Below, piece by piece: positions 19,092-28,099 of a DNA stretch of 64,000 nt. Within the stretch, counting starts at the first letter, position 1. Every line of letters starts with the position of its first letter. Origin of the DNA: Myxococcales bacterium (GTDB lineage Bacteria; Myxococcota_A; Polyangia; Polyangiales; Ga0077539). The DNA lies in the NCBI GenBank assembly GCA_030652255.1, contig JAUSAZ010000144.1:1-64000 (forward strand), in the 5' to 3' direction. A model generated the notes under the pieces. It made no database searches. It saw only the letters and a list, made by a program, of their open reading frames with translations, and was not told the origin of the DNA. Position numbers and translations under genes: made by a program.

Positions 19092-21815
19092 TCACGGGGT
19101 CGCTGGTCCGAGGTAGAGCACCTTCAACGCCGCGATGTTCACGCGGAAGAAGGCACCGCCAGCGCCCCCCATGCCCCCGGTGTACCGGGTGAAGTGCTCG
19201 AAGGCGGACATGTTCACGGACGTGTCGTCGTCGCCGATGACCACGCGGTAGTCGCGGCCCGACTCGAGCGAGGCGCGCACGAAGGACGAGTCGCGCCACT
19301 GGTCCCACGCGCCGAGCTGCGGCATCACGACGTAGCCCTCGGCGACGGTGCGGCCGCCGGCGACCTCGATGACCTGCACGCGCTTCACGCCACAGGTGAT
19401 GCCCGTGGTGGTGCCGCCCGCGCCGTTGCCCGCGGTCACCTGTAGCAGGTAGGCGCCCGACTGCGCGACCCGCAGCGCGGGGACCTCCAGGCGGTGCCCG
19501 GGGTCGCCCCAGTTCTCGTAGTGCATCCGGCCGTGACCGGAGACGAGGCGGCCGCCGGTGGCCACGAAGCGCGTGGCGTCGAGCTCGGTGACCCGCGCGG
19601 CCCCGGCGCCCCACCAGCACTGCGGCGCGGCGTGCTGCGAGGCGTTGCCCGAGCCGCGGAACACGACCTCCAGGCTGTAGCAGTGGGTGACCGTCTGCCC
19701 GTCGGCGACGGGGTCGGTCCAGGCGTCGCCGTCGGCGGGGCCGAGCGTGGCCACGCGCTGGCCATCGCGGAGGATGACCACGTCGACGGCGCCGCGCTCC
19801 TCGCCCGCGAGGTCGACCCGGAGCTGGACGCGCCCGGGCTCGGCCGCCGCCGTGATCGCGGCGATGCGGGGGGTGCGCGGGCCGAAGACCTGGCGCCAGT
19901 CGCTGAGGTCGGGGACGCTGCGCACGGTGGCGCGGGCCTCGGGCGCGTCGCGAAGCTCGACGTCGACGGTGGAGCGCTCGGGCAGCGTGGCGGGGTCGAC
20001 GAAGGCGTCGCCCACGTCGCGGCCGTTCACCCGCACGGCGCCGACGGCGTAGGCGCCCGCGCGGTCGGCGGTGGGCGCAGGGAGCGACACGCGCAGGTCG
20101 AGGCGGCGCCCGCGGAAGAGGAAGCCGCGGAGGGCGATGCGGTCGGCGCGGCCGAACCAGGTGTGGCGCATCGCGCGGGTGATGTACGGCCGGAGGCGGA
20201 AGCCCTGCGCGGAGGTCTCGAGCCCGAACACCACGTCGTGGACCATCGAGAGGTAGCCCGCGACGCTCCAGAGCTGGCGCTGCGAGTTGACCACCGGGCC
20301 GGTGTACATCCCGTCCTCGACGCGGGGACGGCCGCTGGCGAACTCCAGGTTCTCCATGTTGGACAGGTTGAGCGCGGCGCCGCGCACCATGGCGTCGATG
20401 TTCCAGTCGACGCTGGCGTCGTTGCGCACCCGGCGCGCCGCCCGAAGCCAGTAGGCCGTGACGAAGGGCCACGACGCGCGGTTGTGATAGATCGGCGTGA
20501 GCTGCTGCTGCGGCCAGATCACGGCGAGCCCGCGGCCCGCGTGGGGGTAGCGCGAGACGGCCTCGCGGGCCTGCGCCTCGGTGGCGACGCCCGTCAGCAC
20601 GGCGAGCGCGGAGCCGAGGGCGTCCCAGCGGCGCACGGGCGCGGGGTCGAGCTCGGTGCTGGTGAAGGCGCTGAACTGCCCGTCGTCGGCGAGCCAGAAG
20701 CGGCGCTGGATGGCGAGCTTGAGGGCGTCGGCCCAACCCCGGTAGCGCGCCGCGGCGGCGGTGTCGCCCCGCTCGGCGGCCAGCGTGGCCACGGTGTCGA
20801 GCAGCGAGAAGTGCAGCACGTTGGTGCTCAGCGAGCGGGACATCGCGATGTGCACCGGGTCCGTCGCGGTCCATGCGGCGTAGGTCTGCTCGCGCCAGTC
20901 GAGGAAGGACTGCTCGCCGCGGTACAGGCCGTCGCGCGCATCGAACACCACGCGGCGGTCGTGCTCGGCGGTGTTGAGCATCGCGGGGTACGCGGCGTCG
21001 ACGAAGGTCGCGCGCTCGGCCCCGCTGAGGTGCTTCAGCAGCTCGGCGGCCCCGAGGGCCCACACGACGCGATCGCTGGAGACGGGGTAGCTGCCGCCGG
21101 TTCCAGTATCCTGGACAATCTGCGGATCGCCCCCTGCGCGGCGCGCGGAGAGCTTGAACAGCAGCGAGTTGCGGGCGCGCAGCGGGTCCATGGCGCCGAG
21201 CGCGAGGTCGACGGCGTAGGCCGTGTCGCGGGTCCAGACGTAGTTCCAGAGACGGCCCGTCTCGAAGCAGCCGCCGACGGGGCAGTCGATGGGGTTGCCG
21301 TTGTTGAAGGACCCGTCGCGGATGGCCTCGACGGAGTTCTCGCGCATCTCCTCGACCGCGAGGGCATAGAGCGCGTCGAAGAGGTCGTGCCCGCTGCGCA
21401 GCGTGGGCCAGCCGTCGCGCTCGCGCACCGTCCGGGGGTTGCCGGGCTCCCCGTCGCGGAGCGCCGCGGTGGTGCGGAGCTCGTAGCGGCGCAGGCAGCC
21501 CGCGGGGTCGTCCATGGTGACCGTCGCGCGATCGGCGCCGTCGACCAGCTCGCTGGTGGTCCCCGGGCGCGTCACGACGGCGCCCTCGCAGGCGCCGGGC
21601 GGGGCGTCGATCGCGGGCACGTCGCCCGGCGCGTCTTCGGGGCGCTGCACGTCGGCGACGGGCGCATCGGCGGCGGAGGCGTCGACGGCGGAGACGTCGG
21701 CGGTCGGGGTGACGGCCGCATCGGCGGCGGCGGGGGCGTCGTCACAGCCCGCGAGCGCGCCCGCGAGGAGGACGATCGGGGCGACGAGGGAGGAGGCTCG
21801 GGCGCTGGGGTGCAC
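19092..21815 (-). CDS. Lipoprotein with six-hairpin glycosidase domain
   Basis: Protein of 907 aa with a GTG start, lipobox at Cys24 (GALAGC) and an Asp/Ala/Val linker to about residue 75. Residues about 120-620 look like an (alpha/alpha)6 six-hairpin glycosidase: WNYVWTRDTAYAVDLAL, DGLYRGEQSFLDWREQTYA, WPQQQLTPIYHNRASWPFV and the late MENLEFASG. The GH63/GH15 and amylo-1,6-glucosidase group share this shape; I cannot fix the family. The C-terminal 250 residues are beta-rich and may bind carbohydrate. It probably trims glucans or surface polysaccharide. It follows ung after 51 nt on the same strand. Confidence 0.7.
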   Translation of the reverse strand: MHPSARASSLVAPIVLLAGALAGCDDAPAAADAAVTPTADVSAVDASAADAPVADVQRPEDAPGDVPAIDAPPGACEGAVVTRPGTTSELVDGADRATVTMDDPAGCLRRYELRTTAALRDGEPGNPRTVRERDGWPTLRSGHDLFDALYALAVEEMRENSVEAIRDGSFNNGNPIDCPVGGCFETGRLWNYVWTRDTAYAVDLALGAMDPLRARNSLLFKLSARRAGGDPQIVQDTGTGGSYPVSSDRVVWALGAAELLKHLSGAERATFVDAAYPAMLNTAEHDRRVVFDARDGLYRGEQSFLDWREQTYAAWTATDPVHIAMSRSLSTNVLHFSLLDTVATLAAERGDTAAAARYRGWADALKLAIQRRFWLADDGQFSAFTSTELDPAPVRRWDALGSALAVLTGVATEAQAREAVSRYPHAGRGLAVIWPQQQLTPIYHNRASWPFVTAYWLRAARRVRNDASVDWNIDAMVRGAALNLSNMENLEFASGRPRVEDGMYTGPVVNSQRQLWSVAGYLSMVHDVVFGLETSAQGFRLRPYITRAMRHTWFGRADRIALRGFLFRGRRLDLRVSLPAPTADRAGAYAVGAVRVNGRDVGDAFVDPATLPERSTVDVELRDAPEARATVRSVPDLSDWRQVFGPRTPRIAAITAAAEPGRVQLRVDLAGEERGAVDVVILRDGQRVATLGPADGDAWTDPVADGQTVTHCYSLEVVFRGSGNASQHAAPQCWWGAGAARVTELDATRFVATGGRLVSGHGRMHYENWGDPGHRLEVPALRVAQSGAYLLQVTAGNGAGGTTTGITCGVKRVQVIEVAGGRTVAEGYVVMPQLGAWDQWRDSSFVRASLESGRDYRVVIGDDDTSVNMSAFEHFTRYTGGMGGAGGAFFRVNIAALKVLYLGPATP

Positions 21816-21866
21816 GGCGGCGATTGTTCATGCCGATGTGCGCCGCGGGCAAGCGCGGCGGTGGGC

Positions 21867-22547
21867 TCAGATGTTGGGGATCTGCCAGTCGATGGGCTTC
21901 TCGCCCAGCTGCGCGAGCGCGGCGTTGACCTTCGAGAAGGGCTTGGAGCCCATGAAGAGCTTCACCGAGAGGGGCGACGGGTGCGCGCCCTCGATGACGA
22001 CGTGGCGCTTCGCGTCGACGAGCTTCGCCTTCTTCTTGGCGTAGTTGCCCCACAGCAGAAACACCGCGGGCTTCGGGCGCGCGGAGATGGCCTTGATGGC
22101 AGCGTCGGTGAACTGCTCCCAGCCGCGGTCTTTGTGGGAGTTGGGTGTGTGGGCGCGCACGGTCATCACCGCGTTGAGCATCAGCATCCCCTGCTTCGCC
22201 CACGGCACGAGGTAGCCGTTGTTGGGGATGGTGCAGCCGAGGTCGGACTTCAGCTCCTTGTACATGTTGACCAGCGAAGGCGGCGTCGAGATGCCCGGCT
22301 TCACGGAGAAGCACAGCCCGTGGGCCTGGCCGACGTCGTGGTAGGGGTCCTGCCCGATGAGGACGACCCTGGTGTCGTTGAAGGGTGAGTGCGAGAAGGC
22401 CGAGAAGACCTCCTCCGCGGGCGGAAACACTTGGGCCTCGGCGCGCTCCTTCGCGACGAAGTCCATGAGGTTCTTGAAATAGTCCTTGTCGAACTCCGCG
22501 CCGAGCGCGACCTGCCAGTCGGCCGGGAGGTTGGGACGATCGCTCAT
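21867..22547 (-). CDS. ung: Uracil-DNA glycosylase
   Basis: Base-excision repair enzyme of 226 aa that removes uracil from DNA. Family 1 motifs are intact: GQDPYHD with the water-activating Asp67, LMLNAVMTVRAH, LLWGNYAKKK and EGAHPSPLS near residue 189. Length matches the family. GGAGAG lies 7 nt before the ATG. It lies 57 nt downstream of the HIT gene on the same strand. Confidence 0.97.
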   Translation of the reverse strand: MSDRPNLPADWQVALGAEFDKDYFKNLMDFVAKERAEAQVFPPAEEVFSAFSHSPFNDTRVVLIGQDPYHDVGQAHGLCFSVKPGISTPPSLVNMYKELKSDLGCTIPNNGYLVPWAKQGMLMLNAVMTVRAHTPNSHKDRGWEQFTDAAIKAISARPKPAVFLLWGNYAKKKAKLVDAKRHVVIEGAHPSPLSVKLFMGSKPFSKVNAALAQLGEKPIDWQIPNI

Positions 22548-22604
22548 GGGATTCTCTCCAGATCTTCGGGGTTGTGGGTGTGCGGCGGTGTCGATCGGTG
22601 ACGC

Positions 22605-23021
22605 TCAGAGCGCCGCGGCGATGGCACGCGCGAGGGCCGCGCCGTCGGCGTGGTCGAAGCTCGGCGCCGGGCGCCAGCGCACGCCGAGGCCCTGCTCGGA
22701 GTCAGGGCGCGGGATGATGTGGAAGTGCACGTGGAAGACGGCCTGGTGCGCGAGCGCGCCGTTGTTCTGGAGGATGTTGTAGTCCTCGCAGCCGGTGGCC
22801 GTCTTCACCGCGCGGCACAGCCGCGGGAGCACCCGGCCGATGGCGGCCGCGGACTCGTCGGAGAGGGCGTCGAGGGTCGCCGCGGGTTCCTTCGGGATGA
22901 CCAGGGTGTGCCCCCGGCTGAGCGGCCCGACGTCGAGGAAGGCGAGCACGAGGTCGTCCTCGTACACCTTGTGGCAGGGGATCTCTCCCCGGAGAATCTT
23001 GCTGAACACGGTGTTGGCCAT
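22605..23021 (-). CDS. HIT family nucleotide hydrolase (HinT-like)
   Basis: Protein of 138 aa. The histidine triad is HVHFH at 97-101 followed by IIP. N-terminal FSKILRGEIPCHKVYEDD is typical of HinT-type proteins, which hydrolyse purine nucleoside phosphoramidates. GGGAGG lies about 12 nt before the ATG. It is divergent from the vWA/MopE lipoprotein gene across about 230 bases, and probably co-directional in transcription with ung. Confidence 0.93.
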   Translation of the reverse strand: MANTVFSKILRGEIPCHKVYEDDLVLAFLDVGPLSRGHTLVIPKEPAATLDALSDESAAAIGRVLPRLCRAVKTATGCEDYNILQNNGALAHQAVFHVHFHIIPRPDSEQGLGVRWRPAPSFDHADGAALARAIAAAL

Positions 23022-23250
23022 GGCGATGCGCTGCCTCCCTTTGAAGGCTGCGGAGGGTACACCAACCCGACCCGGGGCGAGCGGCGTGGGGACGACGCCC
23101 GCAAGTGGTCACAAAACCCCCACTGCGCTGCGGAAAAATCAGCCCCGGAGGGCGTTGCCGGGAGCCGCGGTGCGAGGTGTAGAGTCGGGGCGCGCCGAGG
23201 TGGAGGTCCGATCGATAGTGGGGACCCCTTTCAACGGCTGGAGGCTCATC

Positions 23251-25128
23251 ATGCGTTCCAAGGTCCTTGTCTTCGCGATGGCGCTGGCGCTCCCGGTGGC
23301 GGGCTGTTCGAGCGGCGACTCGACGGTAGTCGGCCCCGACCCGAACGACCTCGGGGACGCGGGCCCCAACGGCAACAACGGACGCACGGACGGCGCGCGC
23401 GGCGACGCCGCCCTCACCAACGGCGACGGCAGCAACCCGGCCGACCAGGACGGGTGGAGCGACTTCGACGCCGGCCCGCCACCGGACTTCGACGCCGGCC
23501 CGATCCCGGCGTTCGACGGCTTCGACCTCGACGGCTTCGACCTCGACGGCTTCGGCGGCGACGGCGGCCCCACCCCCGAGAACCCCGACATCTGCGGCAA
23601 CGGCCTCGACGACGACCGCAACGGCCTGGTGGACGACAACTGCCTCTGCGTGGCGGGCCGCACCCAGCGCTGCTACCTCGGCGACGTGGCGGCCGCGGGT
23701 CGCGGCGTCTGTGTGTGGGGCACGCAGACCTGCGAGGGCGTGCAGACCGACGGGAGCTGGGGCGCGTGCACCGGGTCGGGCTCGGCGGCGGAGTCCGAGG
23801 CCTGTGACGGCGTCGACAACACCTGCGACGGCAACATCGACGAGACCTGCCCCTGCACTCCGGGCGCGATGCGCTCGTGCTACTCGGGCCCCGCGGCGAC
23901 GGCGGGACGGGGCACCTGCCGCGGCGGCAACCAGGTGTGCTCGCCCGCCGGGCGCTGGGGCAGCTGCGCCGGGGAGGTCACCCCCGCGGCGGAGACCTGC
24001 GACGGCATGGACCGCAACTGCGACGGCATGACCATGGAGGGCTGCAACTGCATGCTGGGCGCCGCGCGCGCGTGCAACACCGGCGCGACCGCCTCGATCG
24101 GCATCGGCATCTGCCGCGCCGGCATGCAGACCTGCGTGAACGTCGCGAGCGGCGGCAACGACTGGGGCGCCTGCACCGGCGAGGTGCTGCCCATGGCGGA
24201 GGTGTGCGGCAACGGCATCGACGACGACTGCAACGGCCTGTCCGACTGCCTCGACCAGTCGTGCCGCTTCACCGCCGCGTGCCAGCCAGTGTGCACCCGC
24301 GGCACCATCGAAGACCTGCTGCCGGACATCGCGGAGATCACCCTCATCGCCGACCGCTCGGGCAGCATGAGCGCGCGCTTCAGCGACGGCTCCACCCGCT
24401 GGGGCGCGCTGCGCTCGGCGGTCAACATCGTGCTCCCGCGGGTCGAGGACGCCTTCGACATCGGGCTCCAGATGTTCCCCATCGGCGGCACCTGCGGCGT
24501 GCCCGCGGGGGGCATGACCTTCCCGCCCTCGCGCGGCAACGCCCGGCTCATCACCGACCTCATGCAGCGCATCGGACCGGACGGCTGGACGCCCACCCGC
24601 GCGGCCATCGCGGGCGCGGCCGGGTACTTCCGCTCGCACCCCACGACGCGGCGGCGCTTCGTGCTGCTGGCCACCGACGGCGCCCCCAACTGCGACTCCG
24701 GGGTCGGCGCGGTGGTGAGCGAGCTCACGGCGCTGCGGGCCACCGGCGTCGACACCTTCGTGCTCGGCGTCCCCGGGCCGCGCGACGCGCTCAACGAGAT
24801 GGCGCGCGCCGGCGGCCGGGCCCGCTCGGGAGGCACCGCGTTCTACGACGCGTCCAGCACGCGTCAGCTCATCGACGCGATGAACGCCATCACCGGCGCG
24901 ACCAACTCCTGCGAGTACCCGGTGCCCTCCGGGCTGCCGACGATCACCGACCTCGCGCAGTTCCGCGTGCTGCTCGGCGGCGCGGTGATCCCCAGCGACG
25001 GCGCCAACGGGTGGACCTTCACCGACGCCTCCCGCAGCCGCCTGCGCTTCAACGGCAGCTCGTGCGCCACGCTGCGCACCGGCACCTCCATCGGCGCGGT
25101 CGTCACGTACAACTGCCCGCCCTCCTGA
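23251..25128 (+). CDS. Lipoprotein with MopE-type repeats and a von Willebrand A domain
   Basis: Surface or periplasmic lipoprotein of 625 aa: lipobox at Cys19 (PVAGC), an Asp/Gly/Asn-rich linker to about residue 110, then four MopE-type repeats of the form C-D/N-G-x-D-x-x-C-D/N-G (for example EACDGVDNTCDGNIDETC), each with extra Cys pairs. The vWA domain begins about residue 360, with the MIDAS motif DRSGSMS at 368-374 and a downstream TDGAPNCD. The C-terminal 80 residues hold two Cys residues. vWA domains bind ligands through a metal ion; the repeats are annotated elsewhere as putative metal binding. GGAGG lies 6 nt before ATG 23251. Ligand unknown. Confidence 0.85.
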   Translation: MRSKVLVFAMALALPVAGCSSGDSTVVGPDPNDLGDAGPNGNNGRTDGARGDAALTNGDGSNPADQDGWSDFDAGPPPDFDAGPIPAFDGFDLDGFDLDGFGGDGGPTPENPDICGNGLDDDRNGLVDDNCLCVAGRTQRCYLGDVAAAGRGVCVWGTQTCEGVQTDGSWGACTGSGSAAESEACDGVDNTCDGNIDETCPCTPGAMRSCYSGPAATAGRGTCRGGNQVCSPAGRWGSCAGEVTPAAETCDGMDRNCDGMTMEGCNCMLGAARACNTGATASIGIGICRAGMQTCVNVASGGNDWGACTGEVLPMAEVCGNGIDDDCNGLSDCLDQSCRFTAACQPVCTRGTIEDLLPDIAEITLIADRSGSMSARFSDGSTRWGALRSAVNIVLPRVEDAFDIGLQMFPIGGTCGVPAGGMTFPPSRGNARLITDLMQRIGPDGWTPTRAAIAGAAGYFRSHPTTRRRFVLLATDGAPNCDSGVGAVVSELTALRATGVDTFVLGVPGPRDALNEMARAGGRARSGGTAFYDASSTRQLIDAMNAITGATNSCEYPVPSGLPTITDLAQFRVLLGGAVIPSDGANGWTFTDASRSRLRFNGSSCATLRTGTSIGAVVTYNCPPS

Positions 25129-25144
25129 TCGGCCTCCCGCATCC

Positions 25145-25178
25145 CACCTCCCTCCGCGCGATCGCGCGTGGGGAGGTG
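25145..25178. terminator. Bidirectional terminator candidate between vWA and ahpD genes
   Basis: CACCTCCC (25145-25152) pairs with GGGAGGTG (25171-25178). After a 2-nt mismatch the helix continues through the inner palindrome CGCGCGATCGCGCG. It lies 17 nt past the vWA stop, between convergent genes. No T-tract, as usual at this GC content. Confidence 0.55.
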
Positions 25179-25247
25179 AGATGGCGCGGCAGACGCCGTC
25201 CGTTCAATCCGAGCCAGTGATGATGGGAATGTAAGGGGGAGCGACGC

Positions 25248-25778
25248 TCAGGCGTCGAGGGCCACCGCGACGCCGTTGATGACGGCGGCGATGCGGAGGG
25301 CGTCGTGCACGTGGTCTTCGGTGAGGCCGCCGTCGACCACGATCTTCTCGTGGGACTTGAGGCAGTCGCCGCAGCCCTTGATCGCGCTGGCCGCGATGCA
25401 GAACAGCTCGAAGTCGACCTTGTTGCTGGCCGGCTTCGCGATGCGGTTCATGCGCAGCCGCGCGGGCTTCGTCGCGTAGGAGTCCTTCCCGATGAGGTGG
25501 CGTCCCCGGTAGTAGACGTTGTTCATCGCCATGATCGCCGCCGCCGCGCGGGCGTCGTCGATCACGCCTTCGTCGACCCCCGCCGCGCGGGCGCCGTGCA
25601 GCAGGGCGTCGCGGAGCTCGGGGTGCCGCGCCGTGATGGCCGAGGTGATGGCCGATCCCCAGCGCTGCGCGAGCGAGAGGGTGCCGTCACCGAGCACGGC
25701 GCCCAGGTTGAGCCGCAGGTCACGCGCCGCGTCCGGCAGCCGGTTGCCCAGCGCCTCGAGGGTGACGGGCTCGCTCAC
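25248..25778 (-). CDS. ahpD: Alkyl hydroperoxide reductase AhpD
   Basis: Protein of 176 aa, the size of actinobacterial AhpD, which reduces the AhpC disulfide. The active site CGDCLKSH gives Cys136, Cys139 and His143, with Glu124 at the position of the proton-relay Glu of the Mycobacterium enzyme. The residue between the cysteines that is His in the Mycobacterium CSHC motif is Asp138 here. The GTG start at 25778 overlaps the ahpC stop as GTGA, so the two are translationally coupled. Confidence 0.93.
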   Translation of the reverse strand: MSEPVTLEALGNRLPDAARDLRLNLGAVLGDGTLSLAQRWGSAITSAITARHPELRDALLHGARAAGVDEGVIDDARAAAAIMAMNNVYYRGRHLIGKDSYATKPARLRMNRIAKPASNKVDFELFCIAASAIKGCGDCLKSHEKIVVDGGLTEDHVHDALRIAAVINGVAVALDA

Positions 25779-26305
25779 AGGGTCTTGTCGCCCTTCTGCC
25801 AGTTGCACGGGCAGAGCTCGCCGGTCTGCAGCCCGTCGAGCACGCGGAGCACCTCCGGGATGCTGCGGCCCACGTCGAGGTCGTTGACCGACACCCAGCG
25901 GATGACCCCATCGGGGTCGATGATGAAGGTCGCGCGGAGGCAGACCCCGGCGCCCTTGTGGAGGATGCCCAGCGCTCGCGAGAGCTCCTGCTTCACGTCC
26001 GCGAGCATCGGGAAGGGGAGGTTGCGGAGGTCGTCGTGGTGGGTGCGCCACGCGTGGTGGACGTAATGCGAGTCGGTGCTCATGCCGAGCACCTGGGCGT
26101 CGCGGTCGCTGAAGTCGCGCTCGCGCTTGCCGAACTCCGCGATCTCCGTCGGGCAGATGAAGGTGAAGTCCATCGGCCACGAGAAGAGCACCAGCCACTT
26201 GCCGGGGTAGCTCTTGTCGGAGACGTCGACGAACTCCTTGCCCTTCTCGAGCGAGACGACGGCCTTGAGGTTGAACGAGGGAACGTTGTCGCCAATGGTC
26301 AGCAT
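25775..26305 (-). CDS. ahpC: Alkyl hydroperoxide reductase AhpC (peroxiredoxin)
   Basis: Two-Cys peroxiredoxin of 176 aa that reduces organic and hydrogen peroxide. The peroxidatic Cys51 lies in FSWPMDFTFICPTE; resolving cysteines are in ELCPCNWQKGD close to the C-terminus. Sequence and length resemble the mycobacterial AhpC that works with AhpD rather than the enteric AhpC that works with AhpF, which fits the downstream ahpD. AGGAGAG lies 9 nt before ATG 26305. It is divergent from a sigma-54 activator gene, which may control it. Confidence 0.96.
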   Translation of the reverse strand: MLTIGDNVPSFNLKAVVSLEKGKEFVDVSDKSYPGKWLVLFSWPMDFTFICPTEIAEFGKRERDFSDRDAQVLGMSTDSHYVHHAWRTHHDDLRNLPFPMLADVKQELSRALGILHKGAGVCLRATFIIDPDGVIRWVSVNDLDVGRSIPEVLRVLDGLQTGELCPCNWQKGDKTL

Positions 26306-26453
26306 GTTGGACTCTCTCCTATGGGGGGGTGACGCGGTGGCCTTCGGAGCCGCCGCGGTGGCGAACCCTATATCGAGAATCGGGCCACACCGCACGACCC
26401 GCGCAAAGCCCACGAAATCAGCCATCACGGCGCCGCCAGCGCCCACCAGCATG

Positions 26454-26498
26454 TCGGTGTCACCGATATTTCGGTGCCAATCCACTGGTATATCGGTG
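26454..26498. promoter_or_regulatory. Cluster of TCGGTG repeats between ahpC and the bEBP gene
   Basis: TCGGTG occurs at 26454, 26471 and 26493. The first is half of the perfect palindrome TCGGTG-T-CACCGA (26454-26466). CACCGATAT (26461-26469) is also an inverted copy of ATATCGGTG (26490-26498). This lies 24 nt before the activator ATG and about 150 nt from ahpC, so it suits an operator or enhancer used by the adjacent regulator. No protein-binding evidence exists. Confidence 0.5.
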
Positions 26499-26522
26499 CG
26501 ATCGGCCTCACGGTGCGCCGCC

Positions 26523-28088
26523 ATGGACCGACGACTTCCGGCGCTCGACCTGACCAACGACCTGCGCGCCCTTGCGACCGTCGCCGTCGACGAGGACGGG
26601 CTCGACGACCTGCTGCGCCGCGGCCTCGACTGGCTCGCCCGGCTCGCGCCCTACGACCTCGCGACGGTGTTCTCGCTGGAGGGGACGCGGCTGGTGGTAC
26701 GGGCCGCCCGCGGGCGCCTCGCCGACCAGCGGGTGCGCGGGCACTCGGTGTCGCTCGACGCGTTTCCGACCATCCGTGAGGCGCTCGAGACACGACGGGC
26801 GCGGGCGTACACCGAGGACGACCACGCCCACGGCGACGGCGACCCCTTCGACGGCGTGCTCGACCTGCCGCCGGGGCACGCCTGCATGGTGGTGCCGCTC
26901 TGCGCGAGCGACCGCTGCTTCGGCCTGCTCACGCTCGACCGCGAGCGCTGCGAGGTGTTTCCGCGGGAGGTGGTCGACCTCGTGGAGGTGTACGCGCAGA
27001 TGCTCGCGCTGGCGCTCATCAACGCCGAGCAGCGCTCGCTCATCGCGCGGCTGCACCACCAGGAGTCCGACCGCGCGCGCATCCTCGAAGCCGAGCTCAC
27101 GGGCGACCACGAGGGGGTGCTGGAGAGCTCCGGGGCGCCGCGGGTGGCGGCGCTCGCGCACCGGGCCCGGCAGGTGGCGCGCACCGACACGCCGGTGCTG
27201 GTGCTGGGCGAGACCGGGACCGGGAAGGAGCGCCTCGCGCGGGCCATCCACGCGTGGAGCGCGCGGGCGTCGCGGCCCTTCGTGAAGATGAACTGCGCGG
27301 CCATCCCCGGGGGGCTGATGGAGAGCGAGCTCTTCGGGCACGTGCGCGGGAGCTTCACCGGGGCGACGCGCGACCGCTCGGGGAGGTTCCAGACGGCCAA
27401 CGGGGGGACGCTGCTGCTCGACGAGATCGGCGAGCTGTCGCTCGACCTCCAGGCGAAGCTCCTGCGGGTGCTCCAGGAGGGCACCTTCGAGCCCGTTGGG
27501 AGCGACCGCACGGTGAGGGTCGACGTGCGCATCATCGCCGCCACCCACGTCGACCTCGAGCGCGCGGTCGCCTCGGGGGCCTTCCGCGCCGACCTCTACT
27601 ACCGCCTCAACGTCTTCCCGCTGCGCCTCCCGGCGCTGCGCGAGCGCCTGGAAGACCTCGGACCCCTGAGCGAGGCGCTGCTGGCCGAGCAGTCGACGCG
27701 CACCGGCCGGCGGGGGAGGACCCTCACCGCGGCCGCCCTCGCGAAGCTGCGTCGGTACGCCTGGCCCGGCAACATCCGCGAGCTGGCCAACGTGCTGGAG
27801 CGGGCGACGATCCTCAGCGACGGCGCGGTGCTGGGCGAAGACGCCATCGACCTGCCCGATGCGCGGCCGACCCGGCCCGAGGTGGCGCCGACGATACCGG
27901 CCCGCGAGCTGCGCTCGCTGGAGTCGGTAGAACGTGAGTACATCCGGGAGGTTCTGTCGCACACGAGAGGGAGGGTCTACGGGCCGGGCGGGGCGGCGGC
28001 GATACTGGGTCTGAAGCCGTCGACCCTGCAGAGCAGGATGAAGAAGCTCCAGCTCGATCGCCTCGACGCCGCGACGGCGCCGCGGTAG
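26523..28088 (+). CDS. Sigma-54-dependent transcriptional activator (GAF, AAA+, Fis)
   Basis: Bacterial enhancer-binding protein of 521 aa. An N-terminal GAF-type sensor (about 20-175) is followed by a AAA+ domain with Walker A GETGTGKE (Gly229 onward), the sigma-54 contact loop as GSFTGA (276-281, second residue Ser instead of the usual Ala), Walker B LLLDEIGEL and the Arg-finger region. A C-terminal Fis helix-turn-helix (about 480-515, GGAAAILGLKPSTLQSRMKKL) binds DNA. ATG 26523 is the first start near the GAF homology. It is divergent from ahpC-ahpD, so peroxide or redox control is a reasonable inference. The SDR gene starts 11 nt after its stop. Confidence 0.9.
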   Translation: MDRRLPALDLTNDLRALATVAVDEDGLDDLLRRGLDWLARLAPYDLATVFSLEGTRLVVRAARGRLADQRVRGHSVSLDAFPTIREALETRRARAYTEDDHAHGDGDPFDGVLDLPPGHACMVVPLCASDRCFGLLTLDRERCEVFPREVVDLVEVYAQMLALALINAEQRSLIARLHHQESDRARILEAELTGDHEGVLESSGAPRVAALAHRARQVARTDTPVLVLGETGTGKERLARAIHAWSARASRPFVKMNCAAIPGGLMESELFGHVRGSFTGATRDRSGRFQTANGGTLLLDEIGELSLDLQAKLLRVLQEGTFEPVGSDRTVRVDVRIIAATHVDLERAVASGAFRADLYYRLNVFPLRLPALRERLEDLGPLSEALLAEQSTRTGRRGRTLTAAALAKLRRYAWPGNIRELANVLERATILSDGAVLGEDAIDLPDARPTRPEVAPTIPARELRSLESVEREYIREVLSHTRGRVYGPGGAAAILGLKPSTLQSRMKKLQLDRLDAATAPR

Positions 28089-28099
28089 ACGGCGACCCC

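Noticed and set aside
26306..26460. Sigma-54 -24/-12 promoter upstream of ahpC
   Set aside because: TGGC occurs on the minus strand but no properly spaced GC element follows it, so no sigma-54 promoter could be called.
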